Positions 1 to 8,629 of a stretch of 27,773 nt of DNA are shown piece after piece (position 1 is the stretch's first letter; the number at the start of each line of letters is the position of its first letter). The stretch comes from Euprymna scolopes (lineage: Eukaryota; Mollusca; Cephalopoda; Sepiida; Sepiolidae): NCBI GenBank assembly GCA_024364805.1, contig CM044507.1, forward strand, positions 55,856,862 through 55,884,634, given 5' to 3'. The position numbers and the translations under genes are program-made. The notes under the pieces were generated by a model. The model did not search any database. It was not told the origin of the DNA and saw only the letters and a list, made by a program, of their open reading frames with translations.

Positions 1-37
1 AAAAAAAAAAAAAAAAAAAACAAACAAACAAACAAAC
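1..37. repeat. poly-A run with (CAAA)n
   Basis: Twenty A residues are followed by about four CAAA units. This resembles the A-rich tail of a retroposon inserted on the + strand whose body would lie before the window. With nothing visible to its left it could equally be a simple repeat. Confidence 0.85.
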
Positions 38-960
38 TGTTTTTACAAATAGTCCTTTTACTCAAAAAGGGAATTTCGTTCAAACCGACTCAAGTTTAAA
101 TTATCTTCTAAAACACTTTTTCGTCTTGTTGGTAAATTTATTGAATGAAGAGGGAATCTCTTTTCCAATCTCTTTCAAAGGAAAATTGCTTCTTTCCCAG
201 ATGGGAACAACCGAAAACCTGCTTGTTTTCTTTTTCTTTTTTTCATCCCTAGCTGGTCGACAAAATTTACGTCTATAATTTTCATGGACGGAAACATACA
301 ACCGCTCAACTGGAAGGAGATTTTAGAACCGATTAAAATGGCAAAAAAATTTCTTCCTCAAAACACCTTCTCTCCCTTCTATTTCTTCTTCACCCTTGAT
401 TCCTTTGGCCGGACTACTATGGGGGTAGCAAAGAAGACAACAAGACAGTGAGTCTTTAGTTAGATGCATTAATTTGCATATCAACAAGTCAGCAGACCTG
501 GAGAGATTATAAAGAGACGAGGTTGGCACGAAAGAGACAAGATGTGGTGGATTAAACGTGTCCGGAAAATTCGTCCATTTTTGCTAGGTAGGAAAACTGG
601 TCAATTGTTGAATAAATATCGATTGAAAACACATTTTATGACAGTTCTTGAAGGAGATACTGTTTTTAAAAGAGAATACACATCCTATGATATTTTTTCT
701 ATTTTTTTTAAAAATATTTTTTACTTGTTTACTGTTGTTTAAAAAAATAAAATTGATTTTTCTAAGTGTTCGTTTTCTACCTACCTTTGTAAGTTTTTAG
801 TGGTTCAGCTTATTTTAAAGCGTTTATTCAGTTAAAAAAATCAAGTAGTGTCGAGTGTTACTTTAGAACCAAAAAATGTCCTACATGAGAGGATCACATA
901 TTGAAGTCTCGATAATCGCTCAAAAATAGGAAATTAAAGAAAATACTGAGGTAGCTATAG
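38..960. other. AT-rich gene-less stretch
   Basis: No protein similarity, splice-flanked exon or RNA gene is recognisable. Open frames here are short, low-complexity and overlap on both strands. The segment reads as ordinary non-coding animal DNA. Confidence 0.6.
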
Positions 961-964
961 CTTC

Positions 965-1056
965 AAAAAGAGCTCTCTCCCCCCTTCCAAAGAAAATAAA
1001 TTTGTATATTTTTAAAACATAATTTAGGGAGGGCGAGAGCTTTTTAAAAAAGCTCT
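965..1056. repeat. nested hairpins at the 3' end of LINE A
   Basis: AAAAAGAGCTCTCTCCCCCC at 965-984 is largely complementary to GGAGGGCGAGAGCTTTTT at 1028-1045, with about 43 bases between. Inside the right arm, AGAGCTTTTT...AAAAGCTCT (1036-1056) forms its own near-perfect hairpin. The pair lies at and just beyond the stop codon of the minus-strand LINE, so in the LINE transcript it would be a structured 3' UTR. Reverse transcriptases of some LINE clades recognise such structures; that role here is inference. Confidence 0.6.
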
Positions 1057-2327
1057 AAGGCTTCTCCAAATCTTTTTCTATTTCTTCCATCTCTTTGTAG
1101 AGACTGTTCTGCCAGCTACTCCTTTCTTTCGCTTGTTTCTCCCAACTCTCGACATTGATGTTCATCGTCTTCAGGTGCTGCTTTGTTACATCTTTGTAGT
1201 GAAGCTTCTGACCTTCTACCTTGCAGGCTCCATTTTCCAGTTCCCTGTAGAAGATCATCTTTGGGATTCAGTTGTCTTCCATTTTGGCAATGTGCCCGGT
1301 TCATCATAGTTGCATAGTAGCAAGTGGAGCTTCCAGGCTGTCTAGGTTCGCTCTCTTGAGAACTTCCACATTTGATACATAGTCACTGATGTCATTTGAT
1401 CTTTATGATCCTTCTCAGATGTCTCTGTCGGATGGCTTCCACTCTCCTTATGTGTTCTCTATACAGAGTGTAGGTCTCTGCTGAGTACAGCAAGGCTGGC
1501 AGGACAATACATTTGTAAACTTTGCACTTTGTGTCTAGTGGGATACCAGTCCTTATTCAGGGCCACTTTTCTAGCTTACCGAAGGAGGCACATGTGCTTT
1601 GGATTCTTTGTCAGCATGGTTGTCAGTGCTTAGAGTGCTTCCAAAATATTTTAAGTTTTCAATAGTTTTTAGCACCTCGCCATTGATTGTTATTATTGGC
1701 TCTTTGGGGGTTGTTGTTATCTGGTGAGGGCTAATACATCACATCTGTCTTCCCTATGTTGATTTGTAGGCTGATCTTCCTGGTTGTTTGAGAAAAAGTA
1801 TCAACTATCCTCTGCATCTGAGCTTGATTGTGAGCTAATAGAGCAGTGTCGTCTGCGAACAGCACTTCTGTTATCAGCTCCTTCTTAGTCTTGATCTTGG
1901 CCTTGCAAGGTTGAAAAGTTTCCCATCGGAACGCATGCAGATGAAGACACCTTCTTTGATGTTTTGATGAAGCAGCATTAGGATGGTTGTCAGAAATAGG
2001 GTGAACGGTGTTTGGTGCAATGGTTTACTTCCAAGAGTTTGCATTCTAGGTTCCCTACTCTCCGTTTTGTTCCTCCGTGAAAATGTTTGATAATTCCCAC
2101 AAAGTGATCGGAGCATCCAAACACTTTAAGGGCTTTCCACAGTATTTTTCTGTTAACTGCATCAAATGCTTTGCAGAAGTCTACAAAGACTATGTAGAGT
2201 TCCCGGTACTGTTCAATGGCTTTTTCTTGGATTTACCATAGGCTGCAGATCATATCTATTGTACATCTTTGACACCTGAACCCGCACTGTGATTCGGTTA
2301 GGACCCTTTCTGCCAGTGTTGCTAGCC
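1055..2327 (-). mobile_element. LINE A, 3' part: RT core and C-terminal region, broken
   Basis: Non-LTR retrotransposon remnant on the minus strand. From the right edge leftward it reads LAERVLTESQCGF, then EQYRELYIVFVDFCKAFDAV (the RT motif with an aspartate in VDF.KAFD), then LITEVLFADDTALLAHNQAQ near 1800-1880, which is the catalytic F-A-D-D motif, then KVYKCIVLPALLYSAETYTL and LYREHIRRVEAIRQRHLRRI. It ends in a C-terminal region running HYKDVTKQHLK and NVESWEKQA to ...EKDLEKP and a TAG at 1055-1057. This order matches the endonuclease-reverse transcriptase LINEs often misannotated as craniofacial development protein 2-like. Several stops and frame changes interrupt it, so it is dead. The upstream RT portion continues beyond an inserted LTR element at 5217. 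The clade within non-LTR elements is uncertain. Confidence 0.88.
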
Positions 2328-3096
2328 ATATTTCTTGTCATGTACATACGTGCACACGTACACACACGTAGATATATTCACATTCGCGCACATACATTCA
2401 CATTCACGTGTATACACACACACGCTAACGTACACGCATGTACGCACATGTACACACACATGGGCAACATCACTTCCCCTTTCAAAGGAAATCCACACAT
2501 GCGCAAAAGACCACCGGAAACAACTATAAAAGCAAGAGCAATAAACTGCTTCCTCCTTTTCAACTCGTCTTCCGAGCTGAGTGGTCGACGAACCATTTCA
2601 CCCCTTTTGGCGCCCGCGTGCCCTCGCACCTCACACCACCTGCTACTGTGTGTGGGGCAAGAGTCAACAGACAGTACGTACACTTTATACGATTTCTCTC
2701 TCCATGAACTGGATTGACTTTCTCACTCTTTTTTCCCCTTTTGCTTTGGTCCATCAACCAGACAACTCTTCTACAACTCGTGCCTCAGAACACCTCCGTG
2801 TAGCTGACTGCTAACATGGCACGCAGCTTAACTGATGTCAACTCTCTCTTTCTCCATGCCGGACTGCCATTTCTCGTTTCTCTACTCCATTTCCTTTTGT
2901 TGCCACACGTGAAAAAAAGTTGGTGACCCAAACGTGAGACGAACACGCATTTCCATTTCTTTCTATACCACCAGTCCCGCAACAAACGATGGTGACACCC
3001 GAATGCGGACATGAACACATGTTACACCTAAAACATTCATTCTTCAACAGTAAATAAACAACACATTTATTTTATCCAGCAATTGAGTTTTGTTTC
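2328..3096 (+). repeat. left LTR-like direct repeat
   Basis: Aligns along its length with 4462-5216. It begins with a CA-rich purine/pyrimidine-alternating block (ACACGTACACACACG type), followed by TATAAAAG at 2525-2532 with a nearby AATAAA, a CT-rich block, then two TGGTGAC modules and ATAAATAAACAACACATTT near its end. This order of promoter, poly-A signal and terminal block is as expected for an LTR. Confidence 0.75.
2921..3010 (+). repeat. tandem 69-base modules starting TGGTGAC (left LTR)
   Basis: TGGTGACCC at 2921 and TGGTGACACCC at 2990 lie 69 bases apart. Each is followed by a GAACACGCAT-like or GAACACAT-like stretch, and CAACAAACGA precedes the second. The motif resembles the tRNA primer-binding site (TGG...CCC) found right after 5' LTRs. 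Similar modules recur at 3170, 3477, 3540, 5041 and 5110. Confidence 0.7.
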
Positions 3097-3169
3097 CTTC
3101 TTTCCATTCGTTTCATTATTTTCTTTTGTAGCGAGTTAGGGTATTCATATCCTGGCCCGCAACAAACAA

Positions 3170-3180
3170 TGGTGACCCCG
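3170..3180 (+). other. possible primer-binding site
   Basis: TGGTGACCCCG lies about 70 bases beyond the shared end of the left LTR-like repeat and is preceded by CGCAACAAACAA. Gypsy and BEL elements of marine invertebrates commonly place a TGGTGACCCC-type site immediately after the 5' LTR. The offset suggests either that the true LTR end is further right than the visible repeat pair shows, or that this is one more copy of the module. Confidence 0.45.
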
Positions 3181-3251
3181 TTATTTTAAAATGAAATGGA
3201 TGAGTTTGAATGAAACACTCATACACACACACTCTCTCTCTCTCATAATAC

Positions 3252-3347
3252 ACTTTCCTTCTCACCAGTTAACAGTGAGAGACGCATGCCAAACTATAGA
3301 CTTTCCCTCTCACCAGTTTACCGCGAGAGACACACGTCAAACTAAAC
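3252..3347 (+). repeat. two tandem units of about 48 bases
   Basis: CTTTCCTTCTCACCAGTTAA at 3252 and CTTTCCCTCTCACCAGTTTA at 3301 start two diverged units that continue with GCGAGAGAC-like and CAAACTA-like ends. They lie in the leader of the LTR-type fossil and follow a short CT repeat (3232-3243). Confidence 0.65.
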
Positions 3348-3476
3348 ATGTGCTGTACCCTTTTCTTTAATTTGTTTCTTCACGAAATAAATCCTAGTTC
3401 ATTTACTTCAATAAATGCATTGTTCGTTCCTTCCTCAAAGCAATCCATTTTTTCTATTTTGCGCACCTCAGCAAAT

Positions 3477-3572
3477 TGGTGACACCCAAACGCGAGAGGG
3501 ACATGCATTTCCTTCTATAACCACAAGTCCACAACAAACTGGTGACCGACCGATGTGAAACGAACATGCATG
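3477..3572 (+). repeat. second pair of TGGTGAC modules
   Basis: TGGTGACACCC at 3477 and TGGTGACCGACC at 3540, 63 bases apart, each followed by GAGAGGGACATGCATTT-like or GAAACGAACATGCATG-like sequence. Upstream, AAATAAATCC and AATAAATGCATTG resemble the poly-A region that precedes the modules inside the LTRs. This looks like a third, diverged LTR-end-plus-primer-site unit inside the internal region. Confidence 0.6.
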
Positions 3573-4396
3573 ATGACTCTACCTTTTTGGAATTAATTGT
3601 TTTGAGCGAGACGCGCGTTTTATTTGATAAAGAAAAAAAAACGAACATTTCAACAAAGAAAAACAAGTGAACTACTACCGACAAGAACCTCAACGAACTA
3701 TAATGATGAAACCCCTCGTAAGACTTGGCAGAAAAATAGACACGGAGCTGTCGACTTCATATCGAATATAAAGAAATATTTGAGCTCGACAAACATTTTT
3801 CACGGTTTCCTGACATTACCCTGCAGCAAACGCGAGGAGCAAAATCACATAGGCCTATACACATTCTCTCCCGCACAGCAGACGCAACAACAAAGAAACA
3901 ATTACAGGACATCCCTATCAACACATAGGAAGAAGTTGAATCAACAATACGAGTTGAGATGCACCATGCATGCTGATAAACTCACAACTGGAAGTTTCGT
4001 TGGAAGCCAGCAACCACACTCATGAATGCACAACAAGTGCCCGTACAGACAATGTACACACACGCCGCAGACCCACTTGCGAAGACACCGGCAACTACAC
4101 ACACCACGTCAACACGGAAAAATTTTCCTTCCAAACGAACAATTCACTTCACTATGCAAGTAACTTGTTGCACATGTCAGCACAAATAAAACCAAACAAA
4201 CAAATGTCAGCCTAAAAAAAGAGTAAACGACTTTTCCACACGTAAGTAAATACTTGTTTTTGTACGAACACACTCCGTTTTTGACCTTTTTTTAAACAAC
4301 CACACCCACAGCAAAAAAAACAGGATGAAAAGTCAATTGTCGAAAACATTACTTACAAAAACAAAAAATATATATACACTGCATATTTTTTTTCCT
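3573..4396 (+). other. internal region of the LTR fossil, no recognisable protein
   Basis: The longest open frame (3624-4025, 133 residues) is basic and polar, rich in Lys, Thr, Asn and Gln, with no zinc knuckle, protease or RT motif. I cannot assign a function and do not consider it a supported gene. Confidence 0.5.
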
Positions 4397-4410
4397 GGGA
4401 AGGGGAGTAT

Positions 4411-5216
4411 TGTGCGAGCCTTTCTAGTCTCGCACAAAAACATGCGTTCACATCTCAAGCAATATTTCTTGTCATATACATACGCGCACACATACACACA
4501 CATAGATATATTCACGTTTGCGTACATACACTCACATTCACGTGTATACACACACACGCACGCACACATATGTGCACACATATGTACACATGGGCAACAT
4601 CACTTCCCCTTTCAAAGGAAATACACACATGCGCAAAAGACTACCGGAAACAACTATAAAAGCAAGAGCAATAAGCTGCTTCCTCCTTTTCAACTCGCCT
4701 TCCGAGCTGAGTGGTCGATGAACAATTTCGCCCGCGCGCCTCACACCACCTGCTACTGTATGTGGGGCAAGAGTCAACAGACAGTACGTACACTTTATAC
4801 GCTTTCTCTCTCCACATGAACTGGATTGACTTTCTCACTCTTTTTTCCCCTTTTGCTTTGGTCCATCAACCAGACAACTCTTCTACAACTCGTGCCTCAG
4901 AACACCTCCGTGTAGCTGACTGCTAACATGGCATGCAGCTTAACTGATGTCAACCCTCTCTCTTTCTCTTTCTACATGCCGGACTCCCATTTCTCATTTC
5001 TCTACTCCATTTCCTTTTGTTGCCACGCGCAAACAAACGTTGGTGACCCGAATGTGAGATGAACACGCATTTCCATTTCTTTCTATACCACCAGTCCCAC
5101 AACGAACGATGGTGACACCCGAACGCAGACATGAACACATGTTACACCTAAAACATTCATTCTTCAACAGTAAATAAACAACACATTTATTTTATCCAGC
5201 AATTGAGTTTTGTTTC
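4411..5216 (+). repeat. right LTR-like direct repeat
   Basis: Starts TGTGCGAG directly after a purine tract (4397-4407). The first 26 bases (4411-4436) form a hairpin with arms TGTGCGAG and CTCGCACA. It then matches the left repeat closely from 4462, with TATAAAAG at 4655-4662, TGGTGAC modules at 5041 and 5110, and the same ATAAATAAACAACACATTT end. LINE A sequence resumes right after it. Confidence 0.75.
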
Positions 5217-5665
5217 ACCTTTGTTTTTATAGATTGGGATGATCATGACATCTTTGAATCCTTGTGGCAGCGTTCCTTGTCAGCATTTTGCTATTAGTTG
5301 GTGAAGTTTTCTTATGAGTTGTTCTCTGCTGAACTTGTATACTTCAGCTGGTTTACCGTCAATTCCTGGAGATTTGATCATTTAAGTTTTGTTAATTGGT
5401 TCCCTTATTACCCCAAGAGTTGGTGTGTCATTCAGGTCCATCTGCTGGGGGAAGACTATTACATGGTTTAAGATCTTCTCATCCGTATTAGATTCTACAT
5501 TCTATAGGCTGCCGAAGTATTCTTGCCATCGTTGAATTAACTGTTTTGGTCAGATCAGTATAGCGTTTCCATCTTCTGATAAGAGGGTGTTAGTCATCTG
5601 GGCTCTGGGGCCATACACTTTATGAAACCATGCAAGAAACCTGCAGAATAGTTGAAGATGAAGAT
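5217..5665 (-). mobile_element. LINE A, upstream RT part, broken
   Basis: Continues the minus-strand LINE beyond the LTR insertion. The reverse complement reads FHKVYGPRAQMTNTLLSEDG, then LIQRWQEYFGSL, then IKSPGIDGKPAEVYKFSREQ and GFKDVMIIPIYKNKG. These are the linker and the first RT block (PGxDGxPAEVYK and the KxG before the SYRPIS-type motif). Set against the family order, about 27 codons between IYKNKG and LAERVLTESQCGF (2327 side) are missing, so the LINE halves would not rejoin cleanly. Stops interrupt the frame. The endonuclease domain is absent: the LINE stops where the foldback element begins at 5667. Confidence 0.82.
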
Positions 5666-5666
5666 A

Positions 5667-6543
5667 TTAATGTTTTTAGCCAATTTTTCGATATTTGTCG
5701 TCTGAAAGGTCGAGCTTCAGAACGATACTGATCTTGTAAAAATCCGTCGCCTCTGTCAAAAGTTTTAGGCATACATACATACATTTATATATTGGTAACT
5801 CAAATTTTCGACCCAAACCGATGAAAAAGCTTGCCCTATCTCTGAATACCCTTTATGTAAAATTTCAAATGTTTAGACCAGAAATTGTCTGAGTAATTTG
5901 GTAGAGACCGAAGTAGTCAAATTTGTTTTAACTTTGATCTCTATTATGACCACTTAACATTTATTGTCTGTCTTTGTGTGTGTCTGTATACATTTTCCTA
6001 CACAATAACTCTGTCAATTTTAAGTCTACAGATTCGAAATTTAAGATTTGGGAAAATCTTTGTAATCCGTTTTCGGCCAGAAATTTGGCTGTTAAGGGGT
6101 CAAAGTTCAACGATTTGACCTTTGAGAACTCTACTAAGCTCCTCCGCCAATTTTGGGTATAAACAATTGAAATTTTAGATATAGGTTCCTTGAACATGGA
6201 TCTAACTTAATAACTTGATTTGAGTCCAAAACAATAAATGCTAAGGGGTCATAATAGGGGCCAAAGTTAAAAAAGAAATTGACCTCTGCAGTCTCTACCA
6301 AATTACTCAGACAATTTCTGGTCTGAACATTTGAAATTTTACATAAAGGGTATTCAGAGATAGAGCAAGCTTTTTAATCAGTTTGGGTCAAAAATTTGAG
6401 CTATCAATATATAAATGTATGTATGTATGTTTGCATGTCTGCCTAAAACTTTCGACAGAGGCGACGGATTTTCACAAGATCAGTATTCTTTGAAGCTCGA
6501 TCCTTCAGACGAAAAATATAGAAAAATTGGTTAAAAACATTAA
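5667..6543. mobile_element. foldback DNA element with about 300-base inverted repeats
   Basis: The left arm (about 5668-5968) and right arm (about 6232-6543) are inverted copies, roughly 90 percent alike by eye. The outer ends are TGTTTTTAGCCAATTTTT and, inverted on the right, TGTTTTTAACCAATTTTT. Both are bordered by TTAA (5667-5670 and 6540-6543), which may be the target duplication, though a plain TA duplication fits as well. Inner matching continues through CAGAAATTGTCTGAGTAATT and the TATTATGACC...CATTTATTG stretch. The middle, about 265 bases, has no coding capacity. This is a non-autonomous element of MITE/foldback type. TTAA would suggest the piggyBac group, but the ends lack its usual CCC start, so the superfamily is open. 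Confidence 0.8.
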
Positions 6544-6742
6544 TTGGGCACTTTTCTACAGGGAGGGGTCGCTTTTTTCACCGATATTTTCGAAAGTCAT
6601 CTCCTCTTTTCGATTGTCTAGCCTTAATTTAAACCTACGTCACTTCTGGTTTGACGGTGGTCGTAACAGCAAAAACGTCACGTTTTTTCCTCATTCTTTT
6701 CCTCCTTCATGGTATGGGTTGCTCAACATACACCTCCAAACA

Positions 6743-6758
6743 CCCGGGCAACGCCGGG
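6743..6758. repeat. GC hairpin, Helitron-end-like
   Basis: CCCGGGCAACGCCGGG folds into a 5-bp GC stem with a 6-base loop and is followed by CTGAAACTCATA. Helitrons end in a short GC hairpin followed by CTRR; here CTGA touches the stem, whereas a gap of about ten bases is usual. I recall near-identical hairpins at repeat ends in several invertebrates. Evidence for a real Helitron end is suggestive only. Confidence 0.4.
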
Positions 6759-6760
6759 CT

Positions 6761-6766
6761 GAAACT

Positions 6767-6812
<46 letters not shown>

Positions 6813-6816
6813 TTTC
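6761..6816. repeat. (AT)n microsatellite with inverted 10-base arms
   Basis: An AT run of about 38 bases is flanked by GAAACTCATA on the left and its exact reverse complement TATGAGTTTC on the right, so the whole block can fold into one long hairpin. Confidence 0.85.
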
Positions 6817-6834
6817 CTTCAATAATTTTCTAGG

Positions 6835-7760
6835 CTTTTTTCACATGGACACTTTTATTGATAGTACACACATGAAACTCTAATCCCCTGGCTGCAATGC
6901 ACTTGTACCATTCCTATAACTTCTGGAAGGCTTCATGAAAGTTCTCTTTTGTGAGCAGGTCAATAACTCTCCTCACAGCCTCTTTCATCTCTTTAATTGA
7001 ATCATAACAACCGTCTCTAAGGTTTTCTTTGACTTTAGGGAATAACCAAAAGTCACAGGAAGCAAGGTCTGGACTATAGGAAGGGTGAGAAATTGTCTTG
7101 ATACCCATTGTCTGTGACAAGCATGGAGTTGTGGAATGGTGCATTGTCCTGGTGGAAATGCAACTGATCTGATTTGAAGAGTGATGGCCTCTTTGGACGG
7201 AATCTCTTCCTGAACTCCCTTAAAACGTCAACATAGTATTCCTTGTTGACTATTTGTTGAGTGGGAACTCAGTGCATGTAGATCATGCCTGTGCTGTTAA
7301 AAAAGGGATCATAAGTTTCTGGATGGATTTGCTCTGTCTGACTTTCTTAGGGCTGGAAGAGCAAGCATGCTTCCAGTAAGAACTCTGTCTCTTGTCTCTG
7401 GGTCAGAGTAGTAGATCCAGCTTTCATCGCAGATCACTAAAGCATCAAGAACTATAGGATCTGAATTGATCAGTTCGACCATCTCCCTGCTGTCATGACA
7501 ACATCTTTCTTTCTGATCTGCTCTGAGCACCCTTGCCACAAACTCTGCGCAAATCTGTCACATCTTCAGTTCCTTCCAAATAATTACATGTACAAACTGA
7601 TATCAAATTGTGCACTTATTGTCTCTATAGACACACGGCCGTCCTTCCCCATGAACTTCTTTATTTGACAAGTCAACTCAAGTCAAATTGGTCCATAAGA
7701 TGAATAGCAATAGCCTACTGAATTTTCAAGAGTCTGTGACAATTTTAAATGCCTGTACTC
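6835..7760 (-). pseudogene. mariner-family transposase, broken
   Basis: Cut-and-paste transposase of the mariner (D,D34D) family, minus strand. From the N-terminal side it shows MGKDGRVSIETISAQFDIS near 7590-7670 (helix-turn-helix region), then ADQKERCCHDSREMVELINS, then VICDESWIYYSDPET with the first catalytic Asp codon at 7426-7428, FHQDNAPFHNSMLVTD with the second at 7146-7148, and YSPDLASCDFWLFPKVKENL with the third at 7052-7054. It ends with HEAFQKL and CIAARGLEFHVC. It is dead: a stop replaces Trp in the MHWVPT-type motif (7269-7271), about 11 bases are missing near 7109 between the second and third Asp, which shortens the usual 34-residue spacing and shifts frame, and further frame changes lie near 7550. 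Terminal inverted repeats were not clear. It lies immediately beside an AT microsatellite, consistent with TA target choice. Confidence 0.9.
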
Positions 7761-7774
7761 TTATTGAAGGCACC

Positions 7775-7808
7775 TCGCGCGCGCACGCGCGTGTGTGTGA
7801 GAGAGAGT
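7775..7808. repeat. compound CG/GT/GA dinucleotide repeat
   Basis: CGCGCGCGCACGCGCG passes into GTGTGTGTG and then GAGAGAGAG. The alternating purine-pyrimidine part is of the kind that can adopt Z-DNA. Confidence 0.85.
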
Positions 7809-7860
7809 AATTCTTAGTTTTAGGATGTCAATGATTCAATGAGATCGTCCTCGTGTTCTG

Positions 7861-8197
7861 TGTAAAGAAAGAAAAAAGGAACACAAGCGGAAAAGCTATA
7901 AAGGAAAAGAAAGAAGGAAGGTAAGAAATGTCTGTCATCAGAACAAGGAAAATAAAACAAATGGAAAAGGAAAGGTAAAATCACAAAAAGTAAGTCTTAA
8001 GACAAAATAAGCAGATAAATAAATGTAGATGAAGGGATAGGGGGTGTTACGTGAATGTTGGAAAAAGAAAGTAAGAGACACCAGCGAGTAAGAAAGACTA
8101 GTAGAAAGGAGAGAAAAGAAGTAATGTAAGAGAGAAGAATAAAAAGTCAGAAACGATTCGACCGAAGGAAAGAAAGCCGAGCCAAAAAGGAAGAAAG

Positions 8198-8259
<62 letters not shown>

Positions 8260-8500
8260 TCGTAAAATGACAGAAAGAAGAAATGTCAAAAAAGGAGATA
8301 TCGAGGAAAGAAAAATAAAAACTAGTATGGAGAGAAAACGGGAGAGTGACGGAAAGAAAGAGAAGGAAATAACTCAAGAGACAGATAAAATGTCTGACAA
8401 ACGGGTCGACCGAAAGAAAGCAGAAAGAAAGCCGAGGAAAAAGAAAGATAAATTAGTAAGAAAAATGTGAGTGAGAAAGTAAAAAAGTAGAACGAAAGAG

Positions 8501-8533
<33 letters not shown>

Positions 8534-8628
8534 AGCAGAAGAAGAGGGGTACGACATAAACAGGCCGACAGTTTGAAAAATAAAAAGAAAAGAAAGCGAA
8601 AGCACGCCATAAATACAAACATAAAAAA
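7861..8628 (+). repeat. purine-rich tract upstream of the LIM gene
   Basis: Almost the whole stretch is A and G on the + strand (AAAGAAAGAAAAAAGG type), with a (GA)25 run at 8201-8250 followed by nine G, and a second (GA)n at about 8507-8533. Two local copies of a CGACCGAAnGAAAG...AAAGCCGAG block (about 8158 and 8405) show internal duplication. It ends two bases before the first coding ATG at 8630. It may include the 5' UTR and core promoter. Polypurine stretches of this length can form triplex DNA. Open frames here on both strands are compositional artefacts. Confidence 0.7.
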
Positions 8629-8629
8629 A

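Larger units (their letters stand above)
2328..5216 (+). mobile_element. LTR-retrotransposon fossil without recognisable proteins (TRIM/LARD-like)
   Basis: Two direct repeats of about 0.8 kb (2328-3096 and 4411-5216) enclose about 1.3 kb. A purine run, GGGAAGGGGAG (4397-4407), lies just before the right repeat, which opens TGTGCGAG; this is the expected place for a polypurine tract on the + strand. Primer-site-like TGGTGAC motifs follow the left repeat. Each repeat carries a TATAAAAG box and AATAAA-type signals. I find no gag, protease, RT or integrase motif between the repeats. The element looks broken or was always non-coding and mobilised by a relative. The repeats differ by roughly 5 percent over stretches I compared by eye, so it is fairly young compared with the Mag-like element at 20113. 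It sits inside LINE A. The superfamily is undetermined. Confidence 0.72.

Noticed and set aside
2289-2717. His/Thr-rich frame in CACACA sequence, with a parallel at 4325-4819
   Set aside because: It is a product of the CA-rich LTR block, occurs in both LTR copies and shows no family similarity.
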